Shown: positions 9,949 to 18,105 of the stretch, piece after piece
Position numbering within the stretch: the first letter of the stretch is position 1
Layout: each line of letters starts with the position of its first letter
Assembly: GCF_000452705.1 (NCBI RefSeq)
Contig: NZ_CP007014.1
Span: forward strand, 3,100,001-3,164,000
DNA: 64,000 nucleotides
Direction of reading: 5' to 3'
Origin: Pseudomonas syringae CC1557
GTDB lineage: Bacteria; Pseudomonadota; Gammaproteobacteria; Pseudomonadales; Pseudomonadaceae
Made by a program: the position numbers and the translations under genes
The notes under the pieces: generated by a model
The model's input: only the letters and a program-made list of their open reading frames with translations
The model's database searches: none
What the model was told of the DNA's origin: nothing

Positions 9949-10079
9949 GACATTTCCTGCGCAACTCAGCTTAATTAGAGCCTGGAGCTGAATCGTTTTT
10001 GTAAAAATATTTACATGTGATACCGAATGTTAATGATGTTGAGGCACAGCAGGTTTGAGCATCTCAAGAAGGAACTCAC

Positions 10080-10133
10080 ATGCTCGTCGAAAGAATTGCA
10101 CGCAACTTATTGTCTACAGGAGTAGACGTATGA
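10080..10133 (+). CDS. 17-codon leader ORF coupled to the SyrF-like gene
   Basis: A short ORF with a Shine-Dalgarno-like AAGGA about six bases upstream encodes [17 protein letters not shown] and ends in a TGA that shares ATGA with the regulator start at 10130. The regulator also has its own CAGGAG inside the leader, about six bases before its ATG. I see no regulatory run of one amino acid. The arrangement suggests translational coupling: ribosomes finishing the leader could restart on the regulator. Expression is unproven. Confidence 0.4.
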   Translation: MLVERIARNLLSTGVDV

Positions 10134-10960
10134 ACCGACAAGCGAATGCCAAAGATGAAGTGAAACCGCACATTTATCTGGAGCTCGGAAAGCTGGTATC
10201 CAGCGTCGGAGATGAAATGTTTCTGAGCAATATGCACCAATTGATCAACACATCGTTGGCCGTCAGCCGTGTCGAACTGAGCGAGTGGACCGTTGATGAC
10301 AGTCAATCGGAGGTAAGCGATGTACAGCTGCTGGGGTATGCGGGCGCTGAGTTGAGTCCGCAGATGCAAACGCTGTGTCCGACCCAGGCAAGGCATCGCA
10401 ACGATCATCCGCTGGTCAAGCGCGTGCTGGAAGCGGAGGACGATCTACTGATTCACCTGAACGCACGGATGAAAAACGAGAACGGCAATAACCATCTCGG
10501 CACCTCCCATCAGTGCAGCATGATCTCGCGCAAGGCTAATCGCTGCTGTGTGATATCACTGCACCGTCCGCAAGGCGACAAAGATTACTCGTTGCAAGAA
10601 CTGTCTTTCTTGAAATACCTCTCGGAGGTCTTGTTGCCTCTGTCGGAGCGGCATGCCCGTGCCCATCGTAAATCCGGTATGAGAAACGCGGGAGACGTAC
10701 TGTCGCAGGGCCTGGCTTCCATTGAGCACATGAATCTGCAACGCGAGTTCACCGAACGCTTGCGTGCCTGCGACGTCGCGCTCTCGGCACGGGAAAAGGA
10801 GGCCTGCCTGGCATTCCTCGCTGGCGCGACAGTTCCCGAGATCGCAGAAAAACTCTGCGTCAAGAACAGTTCTATCGAAACCTACCTCAAACGTTCCGCA
10901 GCCAAGCTGGGTATCAGCGGTCGACATGGGTTGGCCAAGTGGATGATAGGTTCAGAATGA
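10130..10960 (+). CDS. LuxR-family regulator, SyrF-like
   Basis: A 276-residue transcription factor with a C-terminal LuxR/GerE helix-turn-helix (about residues 215-270: [18 protein letters not shown], then [16 protein letters not shown]). The N-terminal half is not an acyl-homoserine-lactone domain but resembles the SalA/SyrF/SyrG group ([15 protein letters not shown]). In P. syringae such proteins activate syringomycin and syringopeptin synthesis and export genes. Its place directly after the synthetase fits SyrF. I chose ATG 10130 because CAGGAG precedes it; a start at 10055 would have no such signal. Its stop overlaps the next gene's ATG (ATGA), so the two are co-translated. It is about as long as, and clearly paralogous to, the regulator at 16334. 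Confidence 0.85.
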   Translation: MNRQANAKDEVKPHIYLELGKLVSSVGDEMFLSNMHQLINTSLAVSRVELSEWTVDDSQSEVSDVQLLGYAGAELSPQMQTLCPTQARHRNDHPLVKRVLEAEDDLLIHLNARMKNENGNNHLGTSHQCSMISRKANRCCVISLHRPQGDKDYSLQELSFLKYLSEVLLPLSERHARAHRKSGMRNAGDVLSQGLASIEHMNLQREFTERLRACDVALSAREKEACLAFLAGATVPEIAEKLCVKNSSIETYLKRSAAKLGISGRHGLAKWMIGSE

Positions 10961-12375
10961 GCAAGTCCGTTAGCGCCTGGCTGTTTGCTGCGCTGTCCTT
11001 GAGCGGCTGCTCGTTGGTTCCGGACTATCAGCGCCCGGCAGCCCCGGTTGCCGCACACTACCCGCAATCTCCCGCCTACGGGCCAGCAACCTCAGGCCCG
11101 CTGGCAGCAGACATGGGATGGCGCGACCTGTTCCGCGACGTGACGCTGCAACAGCTTATTGAAAGCGCCCTGCTCAACAATCGTGACTTGCGTGTGGCAG
11201 CCCTCAACGTCGAGGCGTATCAAGCGCAATACCGCATTCAGCGCGCCGATCTGTTTCCCGCGATCAGTGCCACGGGCAGCGGTACCCGACAGCGCCTGCC
11301 CGCGAGCATCACGCAGACCGGCAGTCCGGTCACCAGCGGCAGCTACTCGGCAACGCTGGGTATCAGTTCCTACGAACTGGATTTGTTCGGACGGATACGC
11401 AGCCTCGGCGATCAGGCCTCGCTCACCTATTTGTCCAGCGAAGAAGCCCGGCGCAGCACTCAGCTAAGCCTGGTGGCGAGTGTCGCCACCGCCTACCTTA
11501 CCTGGCGCGCTGACCAGGAACTACTTGCCTTGAGTCAGGACACGCTGATGTCCTACGAAAAGAGCTTTAACCTGGCCAATCGCAGCCAGCAAGCCGGCGC
11601 GTCCTCCTCCCTGGACCTTGCCCAGTCGCGCACCTCGGTGGAGAGCGCACGGGCAAGTCTGGCGACGTTCCAGCGTCAGGTCGCACAGGATCTCAACAAC
11701 CTGACCTTGCTGGTCGGCACGGCGGTCCCGGACAGCGCGCCGAATCGCCCGCTGTCCGAGGAATGGCTGGCCGAAGTACCGGCTGGCCTGCCCTCCGACC
11801 TGCTGCAACGACGCCCGGACATTCTCGAATCCGAATACCAGTTACAGTCGGCCAACGCCAGTATCGGTGCTGCGCGCGCGGCCTTCTTCCCGAGCATTAC
11901 CCTGACGGCTAACGCTGGTACATCCAGCACCGAGCTGTCTGGCCTGTTTAAAGGTGGCTCGGGAGGCTGGGTGTTTTCACCGCAGATCAATATCCCGATT
12001 TTCAACGCCGGCAGTCTGCGGGCAAGCCTGGATTACTCGAAGATCCAGAAAGATATCAGCGTCTCAAAGTACGAAAAAACGATACAGACCGCCTTTCAGG
12101 AGGTGTCTGATGGTCTGGCTGCGCGCCAGACCTATAAGCGTCAGTTGAAAGCGCAGAGCGACCTTGTACAGGCCAACCAGGAGTATTACCGCCTTGCCGA
12201 ACGCCGCTACCGCATTGGCGTCGACAGCAGCCTGATATTTCTCGACGCCCAACGCTCCTTGTTCAGCGCTCAACAAACCCTGATCACAGACCGACTGTCG
12301 CAGCTGACCGCCGAAGTCAATCTCTACAAGGCGCTGGGCGGCGGCTGGACGGAACGTACATCAAAACCCTTGTGA
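10957..12375 (+). CDS. Outer-membrane efflux lipoprotein (NodT/OprM family, PseA-like)
   Basis: A 472-residue channel protein of the TolC-like NodT family. It starts [18 protein letters not shown], a lipoprotein signal with lipobox LSGC, followed by the typical SLVPDYQRP. Two outer-membrane-efflux repeats follow, with [14 protein letters not shown] and [12 protein letters not shown] near residues 290-330. It would form the exit duct of a tripartite pump; in P. syringae PseA plays this role for syringomycin and syringopeptin. The start at 10957 overlaps the regulator's stop by four bases, so export and control are coupled. Inner-membrane and adaptor partners are not beside it; a MacA-like adaptor lies at 14399 on the other strand. 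Confidence 0.88.
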   Translation: MSKSVSAWLFAALSLSGCSLVPDYQRPAAPVAAHYPQSPAYGPATSGPLAADMGWRDLFRDVTLQQLIESALLNNRDLRVAALNVEAYQAQYRIQRADLFPAISATGSGTRQRLPASITQTGSPVTSGSYSATLGISSYELDLFGRIRSLGDQASLTYLSSEEARRSTQLSLVASVATAYLTWRADQELLALSQDTLMSYEKSFNLANRSQQAGASSSLDLAQSRTSVESARASLATFQRQVAQDLNNLTLLVGTAVPDSAPNRPLSEEWLAEVPAGLPSDLLQRRPDILESEYQLQSANASIGAARAAFFPSITLTANAGTSSTELSGLFKGGSGGWVFSPQINIPIFNAGSLRASLDYSKIQKDISVSKYEKTIQTAFQEVSDGLAARQTYKRQLKAQSDLVQANQEYYRLAERRYRIGVDSSLIFLDAQRSLFSAQQTLITDRLSQLTAEVNLYKALGGGWTERTSKPL

Positions 12376-12385
12376 GGAACTGAAG

Positions 12386-12592
12386 ATGGACATATTTGAA
12401 CCTGGAGCACATGTACGCCTTCGTTCGGGCGGCAAGATCATGGTGGTCAAGCATGAACCAACAGTCACTCCTCTCCCGGATACTCTGCTTGTGATGTGCG
12501 AGTACCGGGCCAAGAATCGCCTGGTGCAGGGTTATTATTCGGCACGGGATCTGGTTCCTGCGCGCTCGGAGCCAACCTCCAATCCTGGCTAA
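12386..12592 (+). CDS. Small YodC/DUF2158-like protein
   Basis: A 68-residue protein starting at ATG 12386 after GAGGAACTGAAG, ten bases past the efflux gene, so probably the last gene of the regulator-efflux operon. It looks like a small beta-barrel: hydrophobic strands (GAHVRLRSGGKIMVV), a Cys-containing strand (LVMCEYRAKNRLVQGYY) and a closing LVPA. This resembles the E. coli YodC family (DUF2158), which has no established function I know of. It has no signal peptide or membrane segment. The link to the lipopeptide operon rests on position only. Confidence 0.6.
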   Translation: MDIFEPGAHVRLRSGGKIMVVKHEPTVTPLPDTLLVMCEYRAKNRLVQGYYSARDLVPARSEPTSNPG

Positions 12593-12729
12593 GAACACTC
12601 CGGCGTAGCGGGTGAGTCGGATGATGAACCACTTTCGCGCGGGTATTCAGTTCAGGAATTTCAGCTATTGCGGATGCCGATGTTGGCACTCAATGGAACT
12701 GATCAAGCGTCTCGCTCTATATTCCACGG

Positions 12730-13362
12730 CATTTAGAGCCAGTGCCACTGCGGACTTGATCGTGTGATTGCATACGGACAGGTACGCCCTCGACAGTCAG
12801 CCCTGGGTCATTGAGGTCCAGGGGCTGTGCCTCGAATTTCTCATCACAACCGAGCACCAACACCTTATTCGGGAGTTTCAGATATTCCACCGATGAGGTC
12901 CGGGGCTTTCGCTGCCACGTCTGGATCGATGGGCAGTTTTGACGCCTGTGTCAGGTGCGGCTTTATTTCGTTGGCAGCCCATATGCGCTGGACGCTGGCC
13001 GGCGATATACCGACGAGTTTTGCCATGCTTCGGCAGCTCCAGCGAGCGCTACCAATACAGGGCTGAGTGACTTGCTCAAGGGTTTGTTTCAACGCTTCGG
13101 CTGGCAGAGATGGCTTGCGGCCCCGTCCAGGCATATCCACCAGACCTTGCAGACGCAGCGCTCGAAAACGCTTGCACCAGCGCGTGACTGAAACAACCGA
13201 GAGACCGGTCAACCTGGCAATCTCACCACGAGAACACCCTTGTGCAGCGAGTAAAATCACCTGCGCCCGACGGCCTTCGCGCTGACTGACCGTGGCTGAT
13301 CCCAGCCGCCGGCTTAGTTCGGCTTCCTCATCTTCACTTAGCAAGATGTCCTTGTAGCTCAT
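12730..13362 (-). pseudogene. IS630-family transposase relic
   Basis: Reading leftward from ATG 13362 (MSYKDILLSEDEEAEL), the first 166 codons encode the helix-turn-helix half of an IS630-type transposase (GCSRGEIARLTGLSVVSVTRWCKRF, GRGRKPSL, KPHLTQ). A stop follows at 12865. In a neighbouring frame the sequence goes on with LVLGCDEKFEAQPLDLNDPG and a worn RMQSHDQVRSGTG, matching the first catalytic Asp region of IS630 (CCDEKSQ) but decayed. The rest of the DDE domain and clear terminal repeats are missing. It is a dead fragment lying between the efflux operon and the LysE/MacA genes, a possible scar of island rearrangement. Confidence 0.75.
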
Positions 13363-13460
13363 GTCACTACTCCAGCACCTTATTAACCACAGAAGCACAG
13401 CACACGTTAAAAAGTTATTTAAGAGACGGCCTATTGGCTGATCCGACCGCTGTGTGCATA

Positions 13461-14066
13461 TCAGGTGAAAATAGTTGTTGCGGCTACGTTATACAAAGCA
13501 ATCACCGCGAACAGCCCAATGACCAATGAAACAAATCGGTTGACGCGATTGCCCGACATTATCGAGGGCAGACTTCTGCCAAAAACAGCACCCAATACGA
13601 CCCACACCATACCGACGGGAAGAACGATCGAGGAAAAGACGGTCATGAAGGAAAGATAGCTTTCCATGTGCAAAAAGGTTCCTGCGGGGGCTATGAGCGT
13701 CGCGAAAAACAGCCCTTTCGGATTGTTGAGTGTTGCCAAAAACAATGCGGAGATCGAAATAGGAGATGGCTTTCCGTCGGCGTCCTGATGAATCGAAAAC
13801 CACAGCTTCAGAGAAATGTAGAACAGGAACATCGCAGCCAGAACTTTGGTCGTTACTACCACCCAGCCATAGTTTTCGATCAGCGCATCAATGGACACAC
13901 CCCACGCGGTAATCTGAATGACATAAGCCGCCCATTCGGCAGCCACCAGCTTCAGCGAATACATGCCCAGACCGCGACTGATCCCGGATTGCAGCAGCAG
14001 CGAGTTGGTCGGCCCTGGCACCAGCAGCACGGTGAGCATCGCAATTGCAACGTAATACATGGCCAT
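13461..14066 (-). CDS. LysE/RhtB-family amino acid exporter
   Basis: A 201-residue integral membrane protein with about six hydrophobic segments and the family signature PGPTNSLLLQSGISRGLG near the N-terminus. The NNPKGLFFATL motif in the middle is also typical (NPKxxLFF). LysE/RhtB proteins export amino acids or small derivatives across the inner membrane. I chose ATG 14066 because GGAG sits eight bases upstream; upstream GTG/ATG codons are too close to it. It lies in the lipopeptide island, so export of a biosynthetic amino acid or breakdown product is possible, but the substrate cannot be read from sequence. It is separated from macA by 332 bases, so co-transcription is uncertain. Confidence 0.85.
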   Translation of the reverse strand: MAMYYVAIAMLTVLLVPGPTNSLLLQSGISRGLGMYSLKLVAAEWAAYVIQITAWGVSIDALIENYGWVVVTTKVLAAMFLFYISLKLWFSIHQDADGKPSPISISALFLATLNNPKGLFFATLIAPAGTFLHMESYLSFMTVFSSIVLPVGMVWVVLGAVFGRSLPSIMSGNRVNRFVSLVIGLFAVIALYNVAATTIFT

Positions 14067-14398
14067 ACCCATCACTCCGAAATAGATTTATTTTTCAACT
14101 CGCCTGGTTCCCAGACGTGAAAACTACTGGCACATGAGCAAACGCTCATGCCTTCAAGGAAGGCGCGAAACAGGCAACGACTTTCAATACGCTTCCGCTG
14201 TGATATCAAGAGATACACGCTCAATTAATTAGGCTCTTTACCTAAGTGGCTGTGCTCGCCTTCGCTCGCCGACTTTCCGTACAGAACCTGATCAGACGTG
14301 TGCGGCTTTTCAGTCATCGACTCAACTTTGAATGACACCTTACCCATGTGTATTTATTGGCATACACAGCATCGTTGTTATACCGCCGCGCTCTTTCT
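14067..14398. other. Gap between macA-like and lysE-like genes
   Basis: This stretch is where a macB ABC-permease gene would be expected directly after macA on the minus strand. I find no MacB motif (Walker A, ABC signature) in it; 332 bases could hold only a small remnant. It probably carries the lysE promoter. Nothing else is recognisable. Confidence 0.5.
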
Positions 14399-15562
14399 TC
14401 ACCCCCCCATCTCACCAATGACAACCCTGTCACCGGCTTTCAGCCCGGAAAGCACTTCAACCCTCACCTGATTATTGACTCCCGGCCCCACGTACGCGGT
14501 CCTGAGCTCGTTGTCCTCGCCCAGCACACGTACGCTGTAAGTACCGTCCTCCCGTCGCTCACCCAATGCTGCAACAGGGATCGTCAATACGGCCTCCTTT
14601 GCTTCGAGCACAATGCTGACGTTAGCGGTCATGTTGATGTAGAACCGGTTTTCAAGGTTGGGGACATCGAAAAGAGCGTTATAGAAGACCGCTTGCTTGT
14701 TTTCGCCTGTTCCGCCGGACTGGCTTGCCACATCCAGAGGGCCAGGTTCGATCTTGCTGAGGGTCGCGTTATAGCGTGTGTCCGGATCGCCTGGGATAGT
14801 GAAGTAGACCGCAAGACCTGGTTTGATCTTGAGCACATCAGCTTCGGAAACTTTCGCCTTCACGGTCATTGTGTCGAGCTGCGCCATCTTCAGAATGACC
14901 GGTGCCTGTTGATCTGCGAGGATCGTCTGGCCTTCCTGGGTGACGATAGCGAGGATCTGACCATCCATTGGCGCGAGGATGCGTGTGTACTCGAGTTTGA
15001 TGCGGGCGGCATCTTCCTTGATGCGGGCCGTGTGTAATTGTGCGGAGAGCGAAATCAGGTTTGCACGTTCGGTCTCCAATTCAAATCGGGTTTTATCCTG
15101 GTCCGCTTTGGACACTGCCGTCGTTGAACCCAGCGCTGTATATCGGCGGTCATTCGACCCGGCCAGTTTCAATTTATGAACCGTCGCGTCCCGCTCAGCA
15201 GTGAGCTGTTCAACTTTGACAACCGCCTGCCGCAACGCGTTTTTTGCGGGTAGCGGATCGATCTCGGCCAATAGCTGGTTTCTTTTCACCTTGTCACCTG
15301 GTGTGACTTTCAGTGATTGCAATTGCCCAGAAACCTGGGCACCTACGTCCACCTGATTACGGCCCTGCAGCACGCCTTGTGCGATTACGGCGTACTCAAT
15401 GTCTGTGATTTCCGCTGCGGCTGATAAAAAAGCAGGCTCTTCTTGCGTGCTGGCGCCGCGGTATAAGACATAGCCAGCCAGCGAAACAGCCAGATCGATC
15501 AATACGATCCTGAGAAGGACTTTGCGGACATTCAACTTCTTGATAAAGCCGAAAATCCTCAC
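14399..15562 (-). CDS. MacA-like periplasmic adaptor of a tripartite efflux pump
   Basis: A 387-residue membrane-fusion protein: one N-terminal membrane anchor (about residues 14-35), biotinyl-lipoyl-like halves (VDVGAQVSGQLQSL and ILAPMDGQILAI), a coiled-coil hairpin between them (residues about 105-180), then beta-barrel and membrane-proximal domains ending GLKAGDRVVIGEMGG. MacA-type adaptors link a MacB ABC permease to a TolC-like channel; homologues (SyfC, PseB) serve lipopeptide export in P. syringae. The start is GTG 15562. No macB follows, which is unusual since macA and macB normally overlap. The stop comes immediately after a run of seven G on the coding strand, so the extreme C-terminus could be altered by slippage. 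A syr-syp-like dyad lies 168 bp upstream. Confidence 0.85.
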   Translation of the reverse strand: MRIFGFIKKLNVRKVLLRIVLIDLAVSLAGYVLYRGASTQEEPAFLSAAAEITDIEYAVIAQGVLQGRNQVDVGAQVSGQLQSLKVTPGDKVKRNQLLAEIDPLPAKNALRQAVVKVEQLTAERDATVHKLKLAGSNDRRYTALGSTTAVSKADQDKTRFELETERANLISLSAQLHTARIKEDAARIKLEYTRILAPMDGQILAIVTQEGQTILADQQAPVILKMAQLDTMTVKAKVSEADVLKIKPGLAVYFTIPGDPDTRYNATLSKIEPGPLDVASQSGGTGENKQAVFYNALFDVPNLENRFYINMTANVSIVLEAKEAVLTIPVAALGERREDGTYSVRVLGEDNELRTAYVGPGVNNQVRVEVLSGLKAGDRVVIGEMGG

Positions 15563-16316
15563 TGTAATTCCCGCTCACTGTGCGTTCCGAATCGCGGATG
15601 GATCAACTGCTCAACACTGAAATAAAGGACGTACATGAAAATCTCCATTTCGCCATCACGACTGTCCTGTGAGTCCGGAACCCACCTTGCAGCCACGCAG
15701 CAATGGAAACATCAGGGCGGACAGGCGTCTGTCCCTGCATTCAGGGACATCGTCCCGGCGCTCCACGATTGCTTCATTCGCCAATTAAATCATCAGCATG
15801 AAACGCTGCTTTAACACGTCCGTCACCTCCCCCCAGCCATACTGTTAGCTGTTCGGGCACCGCGAAACACGCAGCAGACTCGCTGTGTCTGGAGCGCCAA
15901 AAGGAAACATACAGTGAGCACGATACAGCGAGCCCGTCAGGCAAAGGACGCCGAGAATTTTTCTTGGCGGGGAATACGAGTGCGGTGTCTCTCTATAAAC
16001 TTTACCGCTTGGTTATTATAGTTACCTGATTTCTTTTAGGCACCACGAACTAAAAGGTATGTTTATTCTGAGACGTAATACTGGATCACCCTTGTGGGCG
16101 CTGGGAAGGACTAGCGGACATTGTCGAACCTGGATTAATGACCTGCAGCAAGACGCTTGTCCCCCCTTTCCCCTACAGACTGTGAATGGCCGCAGTGTGT
16201 AAATTCACAAGTGTACTAGTAGCATTGTCCTACAATCATACAGTAAGCTTGTTGCCAAGCATGGACAGGTCCGTCCTGTATGCGAAGTCGCTTTTGTTGG
16301 GCTGGAGACTAACGCC
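15563..16316. other. Intergenic control region between macA-like and second SyrF-like genes
   Basis: About 750 bases with no credible gene. It holds the perfect dyad at 15730-15749. It must carry the divergent promoters of both flanking genes. A weaker dyad-like string (TGTCCC, eight bases, CCTACA) starts at 16158 and I do not trust it. The half nearer 16000 is AT-rich compared with the flanking coding DNA. Confidence 0.5.
15730..15749. promoter_or_regulatory. Perfect syr-syp-box-like dyad
   Basis: TGTCCC, eight bases, GGGACA: a perfect 6-8-6 inverted repeat of 20 bp, the frame I recall for the syr-syp box recognised by SyrF-type LuxR regulators. It lies 168 bp upstream of the macA-like start on the minus strand and 585 bp from the second SyrF-like gene, so the efflux adaptor is the more likely target. 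Confidence 0.65.
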
Positions 16317-16334
16317 ATGGGGGCAAATGTGTAA
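16317..16334 (+). CDS. Five-codon mini-ORF coupled to the second SyrF-like gene
   Basis: ATG GGG GCA AAT GTG TAA encodes MGANV. Its stop shares TAATG with the regulator start at 16334. A GGAG element lies about nine bases before the mini-ORF start, while the regulator itself has no good Shine-Dalgarno apart from G-rich bases inside the mini-ORF. This mirrors the leader ORF before the paralogue at 10130. Confidence 0.3.
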   Translation: MGANV

Positions 16335-17137
16335 TGGAAGCCAATCCAAGAATGACGGGGAATCAGTCAGCGTATTTTCTGGAATTGGGAACGTTGATCT
16401 CAAGCGTGGGCGATGCCGGATTCGCTTCGAATATGTATCAGATGATCGCGGCCAGCGTCCCGATCGATTTCCTGGACCTGAGTGAATGGACGATTGACGA
16501 AATTGCAGGAGCTGTTGTCAGCATCCATCCGCTGGGGCAAGAAAGCGCCGAGCAGAAGCCGGTAAATCTGACTGTTCCGCAGGACCAGGAGACGCTGCTC
16601 GCTCGAATGCTCAATGTAGAAGATTTTCTGCTCATCCATCTGAAGCCACCCATCAACGCTGGACCCGTCAGCTCTGGTCCAGCGGGGACTTATCATTGCA
16701 ATCTTGTGTCGCGCAAGTCGAACAGGCGTTGTGTTATTTCCTTGCACCGCCGCCAGCAACGTGACTTTTCACTTCACGAATTATCGTTTTTGAAGAATTT
16801 TTCAGAGGCCCTTCTCCCCCTGGTGGAGCGCCACGCCCAGGCAACACGTACATTGTGCAATGCGCATGCTGACAACGAAGCCGTTACACAGGGCGGGCAG
16901 CAGCTTCAACGTGAATTCAACGAAAAGCTGAGTCATTCGGAGGCCCGGTTGTCGTTGCGTGAAAAGGAAACGTGCCTTGGCATACTGGCTGGCGCGACCG
17001 TTCCGGAGCTGGCCGACAAACTTCACGTCAAAAACAGCTCCATCGAGACCTATCTGAAGCGCGCCGGAGCGAAGCTTGGCGTGAGGGGGCGACACGGCTT
17101 GGTCAAGTGGTTGACAGGCGTAACTCAAATAGCTTGA
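16334..17137 (+). CDS. LuxR-family regulator, second SyrF-like paralogue
   Basis: A 267-residue paralogue of the regulator at 10130. Both share an N-terminal ELGxLISSVGDxxFxSNMxQ block, a DLSEWTIDE block, a central SRKSNRRCVISLHRRQ block and the C-terminal LuxR helix-turn-helix ([33 protein letters not shown]). No autoinducer-binding domain is visible. It should be a DNA-binding activator of the lipopeptide genes. The ATG at 16334 overlaps the stop of a five-codon ORF. Which of the two paralogues corresponds to SyrF cannot be settled here; the one at 10130 is next to the synthetase, while this one is monocistronic with long flanking gaps. Confidence 0.85.
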   Translation: MEANPRMTGNQSAYFLELGTLISSVGDAGFASNMYQMIAASVPIDFLDLSEWTIDEIAGAVVSIHPLGQESAEQKPVNLTVPQDQETLLARMLNVEDFLLIHLKPPINAGPVSSGPAGTYHCNLVSRKSNRRCVISLHRRQQRDFSLHELSFLKNFSEALLPLVERHAQATRTLCNAHADNEAVTQGGQQLQREFNEKLSHSEARLSLREKETCLGILAGATVPELADKLHVKNSSIETYLKRAGAKLGVRGRHGLVKWLTGVTQIA

Positions 17138-17686
17138 GCGTTGCTGCACAACCCTGATAGGATCCAAAGATAGTGGCAATATGGTGGCACCCTGCTAAAC
17201 CAACTGAGGCGTCTGTTTAGCGCCCAAGAGAACTAAACACTCATCCTTACGAACGCCAGCAGGAGATAAATAACAAACTTATCTATACGAAGGATTTTAT
17301 TAAGCGCCTCCGCCCCGTGTTCGCTAATGCACCCAGTGAGTCCTCATCACTTGCTATCGGACCTCATAATATAGTACGGCGCGGTTGGTCAAAGCGCTCG
17401 TGCGCTTCTGCATGCCGGACAGCATATCCAGTGAGAGCATGCTGAATGACACCACGCTGTGTTATGGAAAACCACATTGTGAGCTTTGTCTCTTTTCTTT
17501 ATGAATTTAATTGTAATTGCGGCGTGAATCATGAACTATATGGGTAGTTCTTGGTCACAGCACACAGCAGAACTCTTTAAGTTTCTTGTGACTGATATGA
17601 CTGCCTTAATATAAAAAGCGATGCTGTATGGCCAGCGACCTGCCTGGGTTCGCTGTCAACATGGATATCTATAGGAGTGGACCTTC
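17138..17686. other. AT-rich intergenic region before the small ORF
   Basis: About 550 bases, clearly more AT-rich than neighbouring genes and without a long ORF. It contains the dyad at 17533-17550 and an AT-rich TTAATATAAAA string near 17608 that could be a promoter -10 region for the small ORF at 17687. Nothing else is recognised. Confidence 0.4.
17533..17550. promoter_or_regulatory. lux-box-like dyad
   Basis: GAACTA, six bases (TATGGG), TAGTTC: a perfect 18-bp inverted repeat. LuxR-type helix-turn-helix dimers often bind dyads of this size. It lies about 140 bp before the small ORF at 17687 and about 560 bp before the third regulator. It differs from the syr-syp-like dyads, so it may serve a different regulator. 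Confidence 0.35.
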
Positions 17687-17821
17687 ATGCCTATGCCATT
17701 GGGTTTTTTTAAATATTTACTGCTGGCTATACGGTGGCGTGTTGTGGGCCGTTTATTGCCAGGTGCTTCCTTAACTATTCAGAGTGATTCGCATTTACCC
17801 ACTTCGCCGGCAGGCACATAA
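17687..17821 (+). CDS. Putative 44-residue small protein
   Basis: A short ORF with a strong AGGAG seven bases before ATG 17687. It encodes 44 residues: a hydrophobic, basic N-terminal part (MPMPLGFFKYLLLAIRWRVV) and a polar tail rich in Ser, Thr and Pro. The hydrophobic stretch of about 12-15 residues with Lys/Arg on both sides could insert in or lie along a membrane. I do not recognise a family. It sits alone between two LuxR regulator genes, about 285 bp upstream of the third. Evidence for being real is the ribosome-binding site and the isolated position; codon use cannot be judged at this length. Confidence 0.35.
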   Translation: MPMPLGFFKYLLLAIRWRVVGRLLPGASLTIQSDSHLPTSPAGT

Positions 17822-18105
17822 GATTCAATAAACATTGATGACAATGTCACGGTCAGGAAGTGTATGGCTTATGGTTAACGTTCTTGCTTTTCGTAACCGC
17901 ATTGACTTTTTATTATTGCATGCTCTTCGGCGCTCTTATTGCCTAACTTTTAACCGCTTGATCAGTAGCTTTAATTTTGTATGACAGTCTACATATAACC
18001 TGTTTGACCTTGAAATTCGAAGAAGATAATACATTTACTCATTCATCTGCCACATCAAGGATGCGCCTTCGCGCGTCTATTTGATAACCGGAAAAAGGAA
18101 CCACG

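Noticed and set aside
16158..16177. Third possible syr-syp box (TGTCCC-N8-CCTACA)
   Set aside because: Right arm matches only ACA and the stretch is C-rich, so chance is likely.
18056..18082. Short ORF (MRLRASI) before the third LuxR gene as a coupled leader
   Set aside because: Its stop lies well upstream of the regulator start, which has its own ribosome site; no overlap.
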